Below, piece after piece: positions 4,612 to 6,519 of a stretch of DNA of 6,519 nucleotides; position 1 is the first letter of the stretch; every line of letters starts with the position of its first letter. The notes beneath the pieces were generated by a model. The model searched no databases. It was not told where the DNA came from and was given only the letters and a program-made list of their open reading frames with translations. The stretch comes from Candidatus Aegiribacteria sp. (GTDB taxonomy: Bacteria; Fermentibacterota; Fermentibacteria; Fermentibacterales; Fermentibacteraceae): contig DAOWAG010000075.1 in the NCBI GenBank assembly GCA_030634715.1, forward strand, positions 1 through 6,519. The letters run 5' to 3'. The translations under genes were made by a program, and so were the position numbers.

Positions 4612-6318
4612 ATGAAAAATACATTTCCAATTCTGATGCTGACTGCGGCAGTCGCTCTGACATCGGGTCAGGTGAATATAGGCAGCTGGCAGTCTTTCTA
4701 TGGAAACTCCGGTGATCTTCCGGAAGTAAGCTTACTCGAATCAAGCACCACTCACATGATCGTCGAGATATCCATACCTGGATTCTGGCTGTACGACTAT
4801 CCAGCTGGGGGCAGGTCATGGAACTGCGTCAGCCTTCCCGAATGCTATTCTCAGGGTGATATCGGTCTTCCCGATCTCCCCTCGGTACCCAGACTTTTCG
4901 CTCTCCCGTTCGGAACTGAAGCTGTTGTTACCGTTGAAGATGTCTCTTCAACAGTGTACAGCGGCATCGAGATTCTTCCAAGACAGACGCCTGAAATCGA
5001 TATGGCTCATGAGCCTTTCCCGTTCAGAATGAACGAGGAGTTCTACAGCGGCAGCGAGGTCTTTCCTGCATCATTCGCGAATGTCGATCATGAAGGGATA
5101 TGGTCAGGCCTGAATGTTGCCAGACTCGTGATTAATCCTTTCCGTTTCAACGCGGAAACGAGTGAACTTGAAGTAGTAAGCAGCATCACCATCAGGGTGG
5201 ATTTTGAGGGAATCCCCGGCGAGCTGGCCAATCCTGTCAACCCCTCCATGATTCCCATGATGGAAGAAGGCGTCATCAACTGGAATACCTTCGAGAATGC
5301 CGCGAATCTCATGGATGGCTCTCGTGATGAGGGTGTCGAATACCTGTTCGTCTGCACGGAAGACAATGTGGACTGGGTATCCGATCTATTCGAGACCCAC
5401 CATTATCTCGGTCTTCATACAAGGATAGAAACGCTTGCTGCTCCAGCTACCTCGGCAGAGATCAAGAGCATTATCGCTGCTAATTATCAAACCGGTGTAA
5501 CCCGTTTCGTCTGCATCGTCGGAACCCACTCCGAACTTCCCTCCTACGAGTACAGCTCTTTCGAAAGTGACTTCTACTACGCCTGCATAGACGGTGATTA
5601 CTATCCTGATGTCGGCCTGGGCAGACTGACCGGAAACTCAACACAGCTTACCACTCAGGTTACGAAAATCATAGGCGGATACATGGATTATGATTTTGAT
5701 TCAAGAACTGAAGGTATTATTCCAAGTGAGACTGTTCTTGCCGCACACGAAGAGGATTATCCATACAAGTACACCCAGTGCTGCAACCAGATAGCGGCAT
5801 ACCCATACAATCTGTGCGATGTTACTTTCACCAAGGTCTATCCGCTTGAAGGCGGTACAGCGGCTGATGTCTCAGACGCCATTAACAGCGGAGTGGGAAC
5901 CGTCGGATACAGAGGACATGGAGACAAGATGCAATGGCAGTGGTCTCCCGGCTGGAATTATACACACATAAACGCTCTCACCAATACTTATATGCCTCCC
6001 GTTTTCAACGTCGCCTGTGAGAATGGTGATTACGTCCCGATGGGTACCTGCCTCTGCGAAGCGTGGCAGTGGGCGGAGCACGGCGCGAGCGGCAGTCTCG
6101 GAGCAACTCAGTCGACTCTGACCATACCAAACCATGACTATATGAAGCAGATATATATCGCACTTTACAATACTGGCACCTTCAGGGTTGGAGAAGCAAT
6201 CAATTCAGCCACAACTTATATGATTCAGCACCATGGCAGCAGTGGTATCTCAAACGCCAGGAGCTATATCTGGTTCGGTGATCCTGCCATGGATATCTGG
6301 ACATTCTATACAGAGTGA
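4612..6318 (+). CDS. Secreted gingipain-like cysteine peptidase (peptidase family C25)
   Basis: A 568-residue exported protein up to the TGA. Residues 1-19 form a signal peptide (MKNTFPILMLTAAVALTSG). Residues about 25-205 resemble the C25 propeptide, including PSVPRLFALPFGTEAVVTVEDV (90-111). The catalytic domain runs from about 240 to 568: YLFVCTEDN (244-252), the DYYPDVGLGRL block (329-339), GYRGHGD with catalytic His436, and VACENGDY with catalytic Cys469, then WFGDPAMDIWT (554-564), which closes the domain. In known gingipains the Cys/His dyad cleaves after Arg or Lys; specificity cannot be read here. The ATG has AAGGA 9 nt upstream. The frame stays open after TGA (6316-6318) and encodes an Ig-like module, so the protein may be a truncated, mutated or recoded version of a longer one. 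A C-terminal type IX secretion signal, usual for such enzymes, would lie outside the window. In FCB bacteria these proteases act outside the cell or on its surface. Confidence 0.88.
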   Translation: MKNTFPILMLTAAVALTSGQVNIGSWQSFYGNSGDLPEVSLLESSTTHMIVEISIPGFWLYDYPAGGRSWNCVSLPECYSQGDIGLPDLPSVPRLFALPFGTEAVVTVEDVSSTVYSGIEILPRQTPEIDMAHEPFPFRMNEEFYSGSEVFPASFANVDHEGIWSGLNVARLVINPFRFNAETSELEVVSSITIRVDFEGIPGELANPVNPSMIPMMEEGVINWNTFENAANLMDGSRDEGVEYLFVCTEDNVDWVSDLFETHHYLGLHTRIETLAAPATSAEIKSIIAANYQTGVTRFVCIVGTHSELPSYEYSSFESDFYYACIDGDYYPDVGLGRLTGNSTQLTTQVTKIIGGYMDYDFDSRTEGIIPSETVLAAHEEDYPYKYTQCCNQIAAYPYNLCDVTFTKVYPLEGGTAADVSDAINSGVGTVGYRGHGDKMQWQWSPGWNYTHINALTNTYMPPVFNVACENGDYVPMGTCLCEAWQWAEHGASGSLGATQSTLTIPNHDYMKQIYIALYNTGTFRVGEAINSATTYMIQHHGSSGISNARSYIWFGDPAMDIWTFYTE

Positions 6319-6371
6319 TTTCCGGGTTCGCTTTATATATCTGCGCCTTCAAATATTCTTCCGGGAAATCA
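6316..6371 (+). repeat. Inverted repeat starting at the in-frame TGA
   Basis: TGATTTCC (6316-6323) is the exact complement of GGAAATCA (6364-6371). With one bulged G at 6363, three further pairs (GGG at 6324-6326 with TCC at 6360-6362, one G-U) extend the stem to 11 pairs around a 33-nt loop. No T-run follows, so it is not a standard terminator. The loop is long and lacks the features of a bacterial SECIS element. It may be chance. Confidence 0.3.
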
Positions 6372-6519
6372 GGATATAACAATTACGGTCACCGATGAAG
6401 GTTCCCCTGTAGAGGGAGTTAACGTTACAATTACGGATGGTGTCGACAATTATGGCGAAGGGATGACGTTCTACGAGGAGGGTACAACCAATTCGTCAGG
6501 TCAGGTTACTCTGAATATC
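6319..6519 (+). other. In-frame continuation of the C25 peptidase gene: Ig-like domain, cut by window edge
   Basis: After the TGA at 6316-6318 the same frame stays open for 67 codons to the window end. It encodes a beta-sandwich module: PGSLYISAPSNILPGNQDIT, then ITVTDEGSPVEGVNVTITDG, then a Gly/Glu-rich turn and TTNSSGQVTLNI. This pattern (P..V.GV.V.I.DG ... T..SGQVTL) is the Big/CarboxypepD-like repeat that usually follows the C25 catalytic domain. No plausible start codon or ribosome binding site opens it as a separate gene; the first in-frame ATG is at 6463, deep inside the domain. It is best read as the separated 3' part of the peptidase gene. Confidence 0.7.

Noticed and set aside
4463..4819. 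118-codon open frame on the minus strand
   Set aside because: It is antisense to the signal peptide and start of the C25 peptidase and covers the divergent promoter region. The translation looks random.
542..6318. Alternative genetic code with TGA as Trp or Gly
   Set aside because: TGA ends the barrel protein directly after its natural C-terminal Phe, and ends two other minus-strand genes at sensible places. The gene content does not resemble the reduced genomes known for TGA recoding.
6316..6371. Selenocysteine insertion at the TGA
   Set aside because: The loop is 33 nt with no compact apical hairpin of the bacterial SECIS type. The catalytic Cys469 is elsewhere, and the site is at a domain border where selenocysteine has no evident role.
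6315..6398. New gene starting at GTG 6315
   Set aside because: That frame stops after 27 codons and encodes nothing recognisable, whereas the peptidase frame encodes a clear Ig-like module.

Overview
The window looks like ordinary chromosome from a Gram-negative bacterium of moderate GC. The evidence is a late-acyltransferase-like membrane enzyme, a signal-peptide-bearing beta-barrel protein that ends in Phe, and a secreted gingipain-type (C25) cysteine peptidase followed by an Ig-like domain. C25 peptidases with such C-terminal modules are common in the Fibrobacterota-Chlorobi-Bacteroidota (FCB) group and related uncultured phyla, so I favour an organism of that kind. This is inference; there is no rRNA or other marker gene. 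The standard code fits: TGA ends several genes, including the barrel protein, whose natural C-terminal Phe lies directly before it.

Layout: an Rrf2-family regulator (minus, 29-490) lies downstream of a small type-I membrane protein (minus, 542-1078). The regulator has its own promoter overlapping the stop codon of the membrane-protein gene, with a TATTCC/GGAATA palindrome over the predicted transcription start. Next come an LpxL/HtrB-like acyltransferase (plus, 1188-2171), a two-TM helical membrane protein of unknown function (minus, 2135-2884), an inositol-monophosphatase-family enzyme (plus, 2979-3749), a small outer-membrane beta-barrel protein (minus, 3733-4434), and a C25 peptidase (plus, 4612-6318). 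The peptidase frame continues past an in-frame TGA to the window edge.

Apart from the first pair, neighbouring genes alternate in strand, so there is no long operon. Both convergent pairs overlap at their 3' ends (37 bp and 17 bp) with no visible terminator. The genes share a cell-envelope theme (acyltransferase, two inner-membrane anchored proteins, outer-membrane barrel, secreted protease), but nothing shows that they form one pathway. No mobile element, CRISPR array, tRNA or rRNA is visible.

Most worth a second look: the in-frame TGA that separates the C25 catalytic domain from its Ig-like domain; the six-codon ORF with a good ribosome binding site that ends in amber just upstream of, and in frame with, the acyltransferase; that enzyme's altered H-x4-E motif; and the operator layout at the Rrf2 gene. 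I found no convincing wholly new multi-gene system.
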